From positions 1-38,847 of the forward strand of contig JALVIT010000052.1 of the NCBI GenBank assembly GCA_027028545.1: a stretch of DNA of 38,847 bases. Reading direction: 5' to 3'. Source of the stretch: Desulfurococcales archaeon. GTDB taxonomy: Archaea; Thermoproteota; Thermoprotei_A; Sulfolobales; Desulfurococcaceae. Positions 1 to 7,420 of this stretch are shown here, piece after piece. The notes under the pieces were generated by a model. It ran no database searches. It worked only from the letters and a program-made list of their open reading frames with translations, and was not told the origin of the DNA. Numbering within the stretch: position 1 is the stretch's first letter; each line of letters begins with the position of its first letter. The position numbers and the translations under genes were made by a program.

Positions 1-273
1 CGGTATATAGATCCTACTACTTTCTATAAGGTATCTTCTATATTTTAAGGGTATAATCGTGGATAATAGCCATAGTGAAAGCTTCCTCCCCCTCCTCAGC
101 AATGGCTCATAAATATATCTTAAACCATCCTCTTTAATCTGCCCCCTATACTTGGTCCCGGTTATAATTGTAACCCTATAACCCCTCTGAAGCATGCCCT
201 CAACTATATTATGTGTAACTATTTCAGCCCCTCCCCCCTCGGGATAGTATTTCTCTGTAATTATTGTGATCAT
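1..273 (-). CDS. GT4-type glycosyltransferase, N-terminal part (runs off window)
   Basis: Starting at ATG 273 on the minus strand, 91 codons stay open to the window edge. The product begins MITIITEKYYPEGGGAEIV, the usual first beta strand and glycine-rich loop of GT-B glycosyltransferases (compare the PxxGGxE stretch in the neighbouring GT4 protein), followed by a helix and a second strand (RGYRVTIITG). Members of this family move a sugar from a nucleotide-sugar donor to a lipid- or protein-linked glycan at the inner membrane face. The start overlaps the stop of the upstream kinase gene by four bases (ATGA), so the two are probably translated together. The donor-binding C-terminal half lies outside the window, so activity and specificity cannot be judged. 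Confidence 0.8.
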   Translation of the reverse strand, partial: MITIITEKYYPEGGGAEIVTHNIVEGMLQRGYRVTIITGTKYRGQIKEDGLRYIYEPLLRRGRKLSLWLLSTIIPLKYRRYLIESSRIYIP

Positions 274-917
274 TTACCTTCAACCTCTCTTATCGATTCT
301 AGTATTTCTAGGAGTGACTGTGTAGGTGATTTTTTCGTTGTATCTACTAGATATACCCTATCTCTAATCTCCCTAAGCGACTCGTATATTTTATCGTATA
401 TTATTAGCTGTTTATCTAGGAAATTCTCCGGTAGGTTCTCGAAGCGCCTCCTCCGGAGTATTGTCTTCTTATCAGCTCTTATATAGAATAATACTTTATA
501 TCTCTTCAGTGTGAGGGATAATAGGTATTTCATGGCCAGTCTACAGATCCCTATATTTCTGTAGTGTGTTAGAAACCATGCGATCACATCTGGGAAGCTC
601 CTCTCAGAGATGATTATTTCATAACCCCTCCCCCTCAGATAATACTTTATTATTATTGGGATGATCGATATGGATTCGATCAAGCACCAGAATAGCCTAT
701 TTGTGACCCTTAACCCCAGTTGGGGTATATCCCTACCCCTCATATTGGGGAATTTTGAGAGGATTAATGCTATTATTAATGCTAGTGTATGCACCCCTCT
801 AATCCAGTATATGTATACATTATAGCCCCTCCTACCCATATATTCTCTAAGCATTTTCGCGAGGGTTGTCTTACCCGAACCATCCGGTCCATAGAATGCT
901 ATCTCTAACCTATCCAT
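270..917 (-). CDS. Thymidylate-kinase-fold P-loop kinase
   Basis: This 215-residue protein has a Walker A loop GPDGSGKTT at residues 10-18, an ERSFPD motif in the place of the DRY/DRW motif of dTMP kinases, and an Arg-rich stretch (RADKKTILRRRRFENLP) where the LID region lies. These place it in the thymidylate kinase superfamily, which phosphorylates nucleoside monophosphates with ATP. It lies between two glycosyltransferase genes, overlapping one by four bases. That suggests it serves the glycan pathway, for example as a sugar, nucleotide or lipid-carrier kinase, rather than being the housekeeping dTMP kinase. The family is clear; the substrate is inference. A central hydrophobic stretch (LALIIALIL) is unusual for a soluble dTMP kinase. 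Confidence 0.75.
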   Translation of the reverse strand: MDRLEIAFYGPDGSGKTTLAKMLREYMGRRGYNVYIYWIRGVHTLALIIALILSKFPNMRGRDIPQLGLRVTNRLFWCLIESISIIPIIIKYYLRGRGYEIIISERSFPDVIAWFLTHYRNIGICRLAMKYLLSLTLKRYKVLFYIRADKKTILRRRRFENLPENFLDKQLIIYDKIYESLREIRDRVYLVDTTKKSPTQSLLEILESIREVEGK

Positions 918-935
918 AGGCTATCCACCACTGGA

Positions 936-2162
936 TCATAGTAGTTCTCTATATATGGCATCTATACGGTTAACCATTCTCCTAACACTATATTTCTCCC
1001 TAGCGATCCTATAGGCATTCATACCGAGTCTCCGATAAAGCCCTTCATCCTCCAATAGTTTTTCGACTAGTTTAGCAGCACCATAGTAGTCGAAGGGTTT
1101 AGCCTTTAAACCATTAACACCATGCTTAACAACCTCATCCAAACCTCTCCATCTATGAGTTATCACGGGCTTACCCATAGACATAGCTTCTACAGCTGTC
1201 AACCCGAAGGCTTCCTGCTCGGATAATGTAATGAATATGTCTGAAACCATATAGGCTGTTCTGAGCTGATCTAGTGTGAGGGGCCCGGTGAACACTATAT
1301 TATCCTCAAGCCCTAGCTTATTTATCATGTAAGCGAGCCTTCCTTTAGCACCATAGTCCGGTCCCACGATAAGTAGTCCAAGCCTCTTATACCCCTTAAT
1401 GTTAACTAGGATATGCATTACGAGCATTAGTAGATCTATCCTCTTCCTCTCCTCAATTCTCCCAACAAATAATAATATTTTATCATACCTCTCCAGGTTA
1501 TACATCCTCTTAAAGCCAGTGATTATATCTTCGTAAACCTTCTCCGGATCGAAGAAGTCTGTATCTACGCCATTATACACTACAATAGCCCTACCATCGT
1601 TGAAGCCACAGATCCCATCTATTAATTTCTTATCGTTAAGGTTCTGCACAATTATCTTATCAGCACTACATAGTGTTTTTGAGAATAGGCGATTATACAT
1701 CCTCCATAACATTCTATAAATAGGGGATATACTTGACGCATATGTTATATCGTGAACAGTTAATACAATAGGCTTCCCTTTCCCCAAAAGTATTTTCTGT
1801 GATGAAACAACTATGTTTGATAGGTACTCGTGTAGATTATATATGTCGGCATCTAATCTGTTTAGTAGATCCTTTAAACCGGATACAACTATGATCCCAG
1901 GCATTGTGAGATATGTATCTAATCTATAAACTTTAATACCATCTATAATTTCTTGATCTGGGGGTAGGGGTTTCCTACTCCTAGCTATGAATGGCGGTTT
2001 AAAATCTATACGTATGGGATGATTGAAATCTAGAGACTTGGATGTTACAACTCCTATATTATATCCTCTACTTAGTAGGTGTTTACTCATATTATATACA
2101 TAGTACTCACAACCACCAATTGCCGGTAGGAATCTAGGCGTTATATGTATTAGCTTTATCAT
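936..2162 (-). CDS. GT4-family glycosyltransferase
   Basis: This 408-residue GT-B enzyme has an N-terminal acceptor domain opening with HITPRFLPAIGGCEYY (residues 7-22) and a C-terminal donor domain. The donor domain contains FVGRIEERKRID (232-243) and the E-x7-E motif in EAFGLTAVEAMSMGKPVI (Glu317 and Glu325). Such retaining enzymes transfer hexoses or related sugars from UDP- or GDP-sugars to growing polyprenyl-linked glycans on the cytoplasmic side of the membrane. All family hallmarks are intact and the length is normal. It is followed 18 bases downstream by the kinase gene and preceded 13 bases upstream by the nucleotidyltransferase gene, consistent with one transcript. The sugar specificity cannot be read from sequence. 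Confidence 0.9.
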   Translation of the reverse strand: MIKLIHITPRFLPAIGGCEYYVYNMSKHLLSRGYNIGVVTSKSLDFNHPIRIDFKPPFIARSRKPLPPDQEIIDGIKVYRLDTYLTMPGIIVVSGLKDLLNRLDADIYNLHEYLSNIVVSSQKILLGKGKPIVLTVHDITYASSISPIYRMLWRMYNRLFSKTLCSADKIIVQNLNDKKLIDGICGFNDGRAIVVYNGVDTDFFDPEKVYEDIITGFKRMYNLERYDKILLFVGRIEERKRIDLLMLVMHILVNIKGYKRLGLLIVGPDYGAKGRLAYMINKLGLEDNIVFTGPLTLDQLRTAYMVSDIFITLSEQEAFGLTAVEAMSMGKPVITHRWRGLDEVVKHGVNGLKAKPFDYYGAAKLVEKLLEDEGLYRRLGMNAYRIAREKYSVRRMVNRIDAIYRELL

Positions 2163-2175
2163 AGTATGCTAACAC

Positions 2176-3213
2176 CTAATACGTCTCTCTAATCCTCCTC
2201 TCGATAAGGTTCTTGATGACATGTGCTAGGTTCTCGGAATTCATCATCGATCTCAACTGATCGAGTAATGTATTTCTAAACATGGTATCTCTAAGTGATC
2301 TAGCTACTAAGATAAGAAATAATTCTGGAATCTTAACCTTATAATATCCCTTATCGAAGAATTCAACGGCATATGTTGATCTATATCCATGCTCATTGGT
2401 AAGGGTTTCCAGTATATGGCTTGTTATGGATAGGCATAGAGATAGCTCTCTAGCTATGTTCAGATGATCAGCGATCTCGTTTAAACCCTTCACACCCTCT
2501 AACCGGATCAGAGAAGTTATTGTTAGGAAGTGGTATAATAGATATATCTGCTCAGGTATTATTGAGTGAATACACTGAACAACCAACTCATACATGGGAT
2601 CCAGTGTTTTAATATCATAACCATTTATCCTCACGATACGTGTCTTCCCCTCTATACATCTCTTATCTAGATAGATCAGATTATTTGCAGCTATCTCTAC
2701 ATATAGGTCTATATCATATGGATCCTTAAACCTCGGATCTAGATGGGGACCCCCTCTAGAATCATGTAATGTTACAGCGTATGGTATTTTGTCAAATACC
2801 ATATAGTTGTAGTTCTCTATAAGCCTTTTAACTACATGGTTGAATTCTTCACCAGTTATGGGGTCTAATATGATCACATCTATATCGTTAGGCACTATTG
2901 GGAAAGGTGTGAAGGATTTAAATGTTGATGCATTATAGCCTAGATCCTCTAGTATACCTATTATTTTATTTGCTGTTATTATCATTTCAAATCTCTGATT
3001 CTCCCTCTCAACTAGTCTCTTCCTATACCTATCGTCTAAACCATGTATTTTATCTAGGGTTTTTAGGAACAATAGATCAACCTTATTGCGAACAGCTAAT
3101 TCATACAGTTGATCAATCCTATTCTCAATTCTATCGACACTTATACCGTCTCCTATGAATAAGCTGTTGAAGAGGAGCTTTGTTAAAGTATACATGGGTG
3201 TTTTAATATTCAA
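2176..3213 (-). CDS. Nucleotidyltransferase-like protein (PF14907/NTP_transf_5 type)
   Basis: The 345-residue product carries FKSFTPFPIVPNDIDVIILD around residues 98-117: a Lys (99), then Asp110-x-Asp112. This is the metal-binding DxD of the polymerase-beta nucleotidyltransferase fold as arranged in the 'uncharacterised nucleotidyltransferase' family often found in capsule and exopolysaccharide loci. A second acidic segment (DPYDIDLYVEI) could supply the third carboxylate. The C-terminal half is helical. The start is TTG 3213, preceded by GGGGT seven bases upstream; ATG 3195 is an alternative. Gene order puts it between two glycosyltransferases. It may nucleotidylate a sugar, lipid or protein, but no substrate can be named. 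Family assignment is by motif only. Confidence 0.65.
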   Translation of the reverse strand: MNIKTPMYTLTKLLFNSLFIGDGISVDRIENRIDQLYELAVRNKVDLLFLKTLDKIHGLDDRYRKRLVERENQRFEMIITANKIIGILEDLGYNASTFKSFTPFPIVPNDIDVIILDPITGEEFNHVVKRLIENYNYMVFDKIPYAVTLHDSRGGPHLDPRFKDPYDIDLYVEIAANNLIYLDKRCIEGKTRIVRINGYDIKTLDPMYELVVQCIHSIIPEQIYLLYHFLTITSLIRLEGVKGLNEIADHLNIARELSLCLSITSHILETLTNEHGYRSTYAVEFFDKGYYKVKIPELFLILVARSLRDTMFRNTLLDQLRSMMNSENLAHVIKNLIERRIRETY

Positions 3214-3218
3214 CCATC

Positions 3219-4415
3219 TTACCCCTTCAAGATCTCTAGTAATCTATGTGCTATTTTATCCATAGAATATTTTAATGAAGCATAGATCATTCTCTTCTTA
3301 ATCTCTGCATATACCCCTCTATCCGATACTAGTCTGTATATTTTTTCGACGTATTCATCAGTATTATTATCTCGTATTAGGAGTATGCCATATCCCTGCT
3401 TATATAATTCATAGAATTCGTAGAAGAAGGGTAGGATCACCGGTTTTGCGGCTGGAGCTATGAAGTGAACTATACCACTGGTTCCCGTTGATGCATGATA
3501 TGGTAGTATTATTACGTCGATATTTTTACATATGAATTCTTGTAGTTTGTCTAGCTTCATGTATCCAAACCATTCCACATTTCCCCTCCCCTCCTTAATG
3601 ATCTTTAATAGCTTCTCCCTCGATTCCTTCCTATAATATGGATGTATTGTCCCTATAATATATAGTTTGCATCTAATACCTCTCTCCACGAGTTTATCCA
3701 TAATATTGATCAGTAGTTCCAGGTTCTTCCTAGGTGATATTAATCCTATGAATGCTAGGTTTAAACAATTCTCCTTTCTATCCTCTCCGCATAGTTTATA
3801 TATTGGTACACCATGTGGTATGAATGCTAACTTTCCATTTAAATTTGTATAGCTGCCCAACATTATATCTCGATATTTCTCAACCGGTAAAAGGATCTTC
3901 TCACTCATGTAGACTACGATACTTGTGAAGATCCTAAATCCAAGATAATATAGTTTATTCAATCCATGCATACTATATAAGCTCTCTCTAGCCTCCGGTA
4001 GGGTATGAAGTATTGTCACGACTTTATATCTTAGAAGCAAAGCAAATATATAGAGTAGTAACACCGTTAGTAGATTGGCTATTCCTGAATTCCCGAATAT
4101 TCCATGGTATATGCTTATTATTAAAACGTTAGACCTCTTTCTCAACTTTAAGATATTATATAAGAGACTATGGGTGAGGGAGGGTTTCCATGTATATAGA
4201 ACCTCTATGTTACTGGGGAGTCTCTCTAATTCCTCCTTCTCCATGTATTTAGTTGTGTAGAAATCGGGTTCATTAGCTAAAACATATATTTTAACACCTG
4301 GTATGAGTCTCGATAAATTCTTTAATAATTCGTAATTATACTCCGATAAACGGGCTATCGATGGCGGGAAACCACCGATAAATACTACACCATACAATAT
4401 ATACACCGCTATCAT
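3219..4415 (-). CDS. GT-B glycosyltransferase, divergent GT4-like
   Basis: This 398-residue protein has the two-domain GT-B layout: an N-terminal strand with VVFIGGFPPSIARLSEYNYE, then FIPHGVP at the domain junction, FIGLISPRKNLELL in the donor domain, and IILPYHASTGTSG followed by AAKPVILP near the C-terminus. The usual GT4 E-x7-E motif is not seen at that last site, so it is a divergent member. It heads the minus-strand glycan gene set and diverges from the flippase across a 69-base gap holding TATA-like boxes for both directions. A TATA-like ATTAATATAG about 10-20 bases upstream of ATG 4415 would put transcription near 4404, so a start at GTG 4406 or TTG 4397 is possible. Confidence 0.8.
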   Translation of the reverse strand: MIAVYILYGVVFIGGFPPSIARLSEYNYELLKNLSRLIPGVKIYVLANEPDFYTTKYMEKEELERLPSNIEVLYTWKPSLTHSLLYNILKLRKRSNVLIISIYHGIFGNSGIANLLTVLLLYIFALLLRYKVVTILHTLPEARESLYSMHGLNKLYYLGFRIFTSIVVYMSEKILLPVEKYRDIMLGSYTNLNGKLAFIPHGVPIYKLCGEDRKENCLNLAFIGLISPRKNLELLINIMDKLVERGIRCKLYIIGTIHPYYRKESREKLLKIIKEGRGNVEWFGYMKLDKLQEFICKNIDVIILPYHASTGTSGIVHFIAPAAKPVILPFFYEFYELYKQGYGILLIRDNNTDEYVEKIYRLVSDRGVYAEIKKRMIYASLKYSMDKIAHRLLEILKG

Positions 4416-4462
4416 CGAATTATCTATATTAATGCTGTATTTTTATTATACTAGGTTAAATG

Positions 4463-4471
4463 TTTTATAAA
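4463..4471 (+). promoter_or_regulatory. TATA box for the flippase gene
   Basis: TTTTATAAA is a good archaeal TATA box. With the usual spacing of about 26 bases from its centre, transcription would begin near 4493. That is downstream of the GTG at 4485 and upstream of the in-frame TTG at 4506, which favours the later start. Confidence 0.5.
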
Positions 4472-4484
4472 CTAATATTAGTCT

Positions 4485-5933
4485 GTGGGTTTAGGGTATG
4501 GAGATTTGACAAATAGAAATGTCAGTTTAGTCCCCGTTATTAGGGGTGGCATTTGGCTATATGGATCTATGATAGTTAACAATCTTGGAGGATTCATATA
4601 CTGGCTATTGATCTCTAAGATAGCTGGATCCTACATTCTAGGATTAACATCTGCAACGGTTGGATTAGCCTCACTAATCAATGGCATCCTAAGCCTCGGC
4701 ATAGGTTTAGGGTTACGCCATTTTATAGGCTTATGTATGAGGGACAATGATCTTGAGTGTGTTAGAGAGAAGTATTGGAGCCTTGTTCACTTCTCGATAA
4801 TAATATATCTATCATCAGGTCTAACCCTTCTAGTCCTCGGTCTACTGGGTATTAGATTTGCGAATTACACCTCTGTAATGCTTCTGGCTTCAAGCCTTAT
4901 AGTGTTTCTAGGATTTCTACCAGTATCTAGTGCATTAGCTGTATCCTTTCTTAGGACGGATATATTGTTTAAATCTGCTGTTATAGGTAATGTATTGAAG
5001 GTTTCCATAGGTGTACTACTAGTCTATCTAGGGATAGGCTATTGGGGGGCTATAACCGGTTATATGTTACTACAACTTGTCCAGGTGGTATATACCCTGT
5101 ACTATTCGTATAGTAGGATAAGCTATTCACCAATACTTAGGAATAAAGTTGTAGTTGAGGTGTTGAAGGGTAGTATTGTTAGCTGGGCTCCATCAATAGT
5201 TCTACTTGTTGGACAATGGCTTGGTGTAATATTTGTGTTCGGTATTAGCGGCGCTGTTAAGACCGGATACTATTATATAGCATTCACACTAGCCAACTTC
5301 ATACTGGGTATAGGTGCTAGTGTGATCAACCTATTACTACCAGTGTTGAGTAGTATGGGTGAGGAGAAGACCTATACTGTTAATAGGGTTATTAGATTCA
5401 CATTGACAATCCTAACACCTATCTCACTATATTTAGCAGTCTATCCATTCCTCCTTCTAGGACTACTGGGTAGGGAGTATTTGAATGCTTCAACCGAGCT
5501 ATCCATACTACTACTCAATAGTATACCGGTCATGATCATATCGGGTGTGAATAGTTTTGTATATTCTCTAAGAGATTATATACATGTATTATACCTTGGT
5601 TTAGCCCAGAGCGTTCCACGCATAATATTATACGCTATAGCCGTACCATTATATGGATCGCTGGGTGCAGCATTATCATATACTATTGGCTCATATATAG
5701 GATTGATCTACGTATTTTATATAGTCTATGGTTTTAAGTATGATATTAAACTATATATGTTCATAAAGATCTCCTTCATCCCAGTGGCTTTGGCTGTTTT
5801 AATGCTTATCCTAAATATTCCATGGTATTACGGCTTACTACTACTGGCTTCAACATACTACATCTATTATAAGCTGGCTTTAATCGATAGAAGCGATCTT
5901 AGGGATCTATTAAACGCTGTTAAGTTTTGGTAA
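4485..5933 (+). CDS. Polysaccharide/oligosaccharide flippase (MOP/Wzx-like)
   Basis: A 482-residue polytopic membrane protein with roughly 12-14 hydrophobic segments and almost no soluble domain. The opening helix pair (IWLYGSMIVNNLGGFIYW, then ISKIAGSYILG) and the internal repeat-like layout match the multidrug/oligosaccharidyl-lipid/polysaccharide (MOP) flippase superfamily. Members move lipid-linked glycans from the cytoplasmic to the outer face. Beside three glycosyltransferases, the sensible role is export of the glycan they build, for S-layer or surface protein glycosylation. The longest frame starts at GTG 4485, but the TATA box at 4463-4471 suggests TTG 4506. Its 3' end overlaps the convergent DUF1616-like gene by 14 bases. 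Confidence 0.85.
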   Translation: MGLGYGDLTNRNVSLVPVIRGGIWLYGSMIVNNLGGFIYWLLISKIAGSYILGLTSATVGLASLINGILSLGIGLGLRHFIGLCMRDNDLECVREKYWSLVHFSIIIYLSSGLTLLVLGLLGIRFANYTSVMLLASSLIVFLGFLPVSSALAVSFLRTDILFKSAVIGNVLKVSIGVLLVYLGIGYWGAITGYMLLQLVQVVYTLYYSYSRISYSPILRNKVVVEVLKGSIVSWAPSIVLLVGQWLGVIFVFGISGAVKTGYYYIAFTLANFILGIGASVINLLLPVLSSMGEEKTYTVNRVIRFTLTILTPISLYLAVYPFLLLGLLGREYLNASTELSILLLNSIPVMIISGVNSFVYSLRDYIHVLYLGLAQSVPRIILYAIAVPLYGSLGAALSYTIGSYIGLIYVFYIVYGFKYDIKLYMFIKISFIPVALAVLMLILNIPWYYGLLLLASTYYIYYKLALIDRSDLRDLLNAVKFW

Positions 5934-6459
5934 TGGAACCATATTTCCTATAAGCTGCTAACAGCCCTACAACTATGATATATATCGAGAAAACTGTTAG
6001 CATCTGATACAATCCTATACCCACACCTGTAAAGTTTAGTATTAATCCTAGTATAACTGTCAGTGTTATTGAAAGCCCTATACTCAGCATTAACTCCTCG
6101 GCAGAGCTAAATCTTTCCTCACCAGCATATAGCAGTTCTATTGTTACATAGCCCGGTAGGAATAGGATCATTACTGGTGCTATGATAAATCTTAAAACTC
6201 TGAAAACGGTGTTGAAGGGGGTTAAGATTATGGAGAGAATTGTTAAGACAACTATAGATATTATGGTTAGATACTCGAGCGAGTATGGTGGTTTAACTAG
6301 GTATTCTATAAATGTCTTGGGAGGTGTTGGATCGATGAGCTTAATTTTCTCCTTAACTACTACATCCATATACAAACTATATAATACATCGTATCTACTA
6401 AGACCCCCCTCTCTACGCTCCCTATAGAGATCTAGCAGTTTCCTAGCCATATTATTCAA
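5920..6459 (-). CDS. DUF1616-like membrane protein (membrane half)
   Basis: A 179-residue protein with a charged cytoplasmic N-terminus of about 65 residues (RKLLDLYRERREGGLSRYD) and four hydrophobic segments. The stretch with FLPGYVTIELLYAGEERFSS, then ELMLSIGLSITLTVILGLIL, corresponds to the LPGY...ER..LSIGLS core of DUF1616 (PF07760). Usual DUF1616 proteins are about 300 residues with a C-terminal extracellular beta domain. Here that domain is missing and appears as a separate gene just upstream, overlapping by four bases (ATGA). This is the last gene of the eleven-gene operon and meets the flippase gene tail to tail. DUF1616 has no known biochemical activity. Confidence 0.7.
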   Translation of the reverse strand: MNNMARKLLDLYRERREGGLSRYDVLYSLYMDVVVKEKIKLIDPTPPKTFIEYLVKPPYSLEYLTIISIVVLTILSIILTPFNTVFRVLRFIIAPVMILFLPGYVTIELLYAGEERFSSAEELMLSIGLSITLTVILGLILNFTGVGIGLYQMLTVFSIYIIVVGLLAAYRKYGSITKT

Positions 6460-6959
6460 CCCAGTGGATTACTTATGATTTTAACATATAAATCCACCAT
6501 ACGTCCAGTATATCTCCATTCACCAGTATCTGGATCTAGATACCATAATGTGAATATGAGGTATATATGGTCTATATTGCTCCTATTAACTCTAATATAT
6601 GTATTATATTTGATCGTTTTATTTTCACCCTTATCTACGAATAAGTATAAATAGTCAATCAATATGCCGGTAGAGGGATTAGATCTGTTTGGAGGAGTTT
6701 CCGGATAAGCTATCCTATAGTCTATTCTGAAGAGTGCTAGATACCCTAAATGGTTATCAATGAAGAGGCATAGTTTTATATTCGAGTTATTGAACACTAT
6801 CCTCGGATAATCCCCTATCCTACAATTCTCATTTAGTAGAGCTATTGCGGTATATGGTTTAGACCTATATGGATTAACGTATAGTATTGCACCACCTACA
6901 CTACCAAGCACTATTAGTCCGAGTATTATTGTAAATGCTTCTCTATCTAGGATATTCAT
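6456..6959 (-). CDS. Membrane-anchored protein resembling the DUF1616 extracellular domain
   Basis: The 167-residue product has one N-terminal membrane anchor (FTIILGLIVLGSVGGAILYV) and an extracellular-looking beta-rich domain with several Asn-x-Ser/Thr sites. The pattern KPYTAIALLNENCRIGDYPRIV, then a NHLGY motif with alternating hydrophobics, resembles the TEFY-LG...YP...N-HE...Y pattern of the C-terminal half of DUF1616. It therefore looks like the detached outer domain of a DUF1616 protein, placed before rather than after its membrane half. It overlaps both neighbours by ATGA. Cys47 and Cys64 could form a disulphide outside the cell. The resemblance is by eye. Confidence 0.6.
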   Translation of the reverse strand: MNILDREAFTIILGLIVLGSVGGAILYVNPYRSKPYTAIALLNENCRIGDYPRIVFNNSNIKLCLFIDNHLGYLALFRIDYRIAYPETPPNRSNPSTGILIDYLYLFVDKGENKTIKYNTYIRVNRSNIDHIYLIFTLWYLDPDTGEWRYTGRMVDLYVKIISNPLG

Positions 6960-7411
6960 TCTTCAACAACCCAGTTCTTCCTAGTTCTAAACCATACTTC
7001 GAGATATATCCTAGGGAAGACTATGTAGAATATTATCGGTGTTGATAATATTAACAGTAATATAATTATCTTCGACGCGATCATCAATTTATAGCTAGCG
7101 TCTAGCTCATGATAGTATTTTAATGCATCACTATATAACTTCTCCAGCTCATGTATTGCCCGATCACTCTCCCCCCTGGCTATAAGGGTATATGTTTCAT
7201 TAAGCTTCTCCAAATATTTACTAGTATCCCCACCCTCCTCCGCGATAGCTTTTACTAGTCTATATGTTTTCAGCCATAGATCCATAGCGTCTCTATACTC
7301 TACACTACGTTCATAATTTATGTATAGGGAATGTATAGAGGATGATAGTAATGATGTGGTTAGTAATAATATAGTTATTGCCAGTATTACATGGTGTTTC
7401 TTGATCGTCAT
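6956..7411 (-). CDS. Two-TM protein with external helical hairpin
   Basis: I do not recognise a family. The 151 residues contain an N-terminal hydrophobic segment (VILAITILLLTTSLLSSS), a central charged helical region rich in Glu, Lys, Leu and Tyr (about residues 30-105) that looks like a helical hairpin or TPR-like pair, and a second hydrophobic segment (MIASKIIILLLILSTPIIFY) followed by a short basic/aromatic tail. The topology is probably both ends inside with the helical part outside. It lies 9 bases after the archaeosortase gene and overlaps the next by ATGA, so it is surely part of the same transcript. It may be a small accessory subunit; no activity can be assigned. Confidence 0.65.
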   Translation of the reverse strand: MTIKKHHVILAITILLLTTSLLSSSIHSLYINYERSVEYRDAMDLWLKTYRLVKAIAEEGGDTSKYLEKLNETYTLIARGESDRAIHELEKLYSDALKYYHELDASYKLMIASKIIILLLILSTPIIFYIVFPRIYLEVWFRTRKNWVVEE

Positions 7412-7420
7412 CTGATCAGC

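Noticed and set aside
1-5933. Glycan locus as a recent foreign island
   Set aside because: Codon habits (AGG, ATA), AT content and start signals look the same as in the rest of the window; no transposase, tRNA or direct repeats were seen at its edge.
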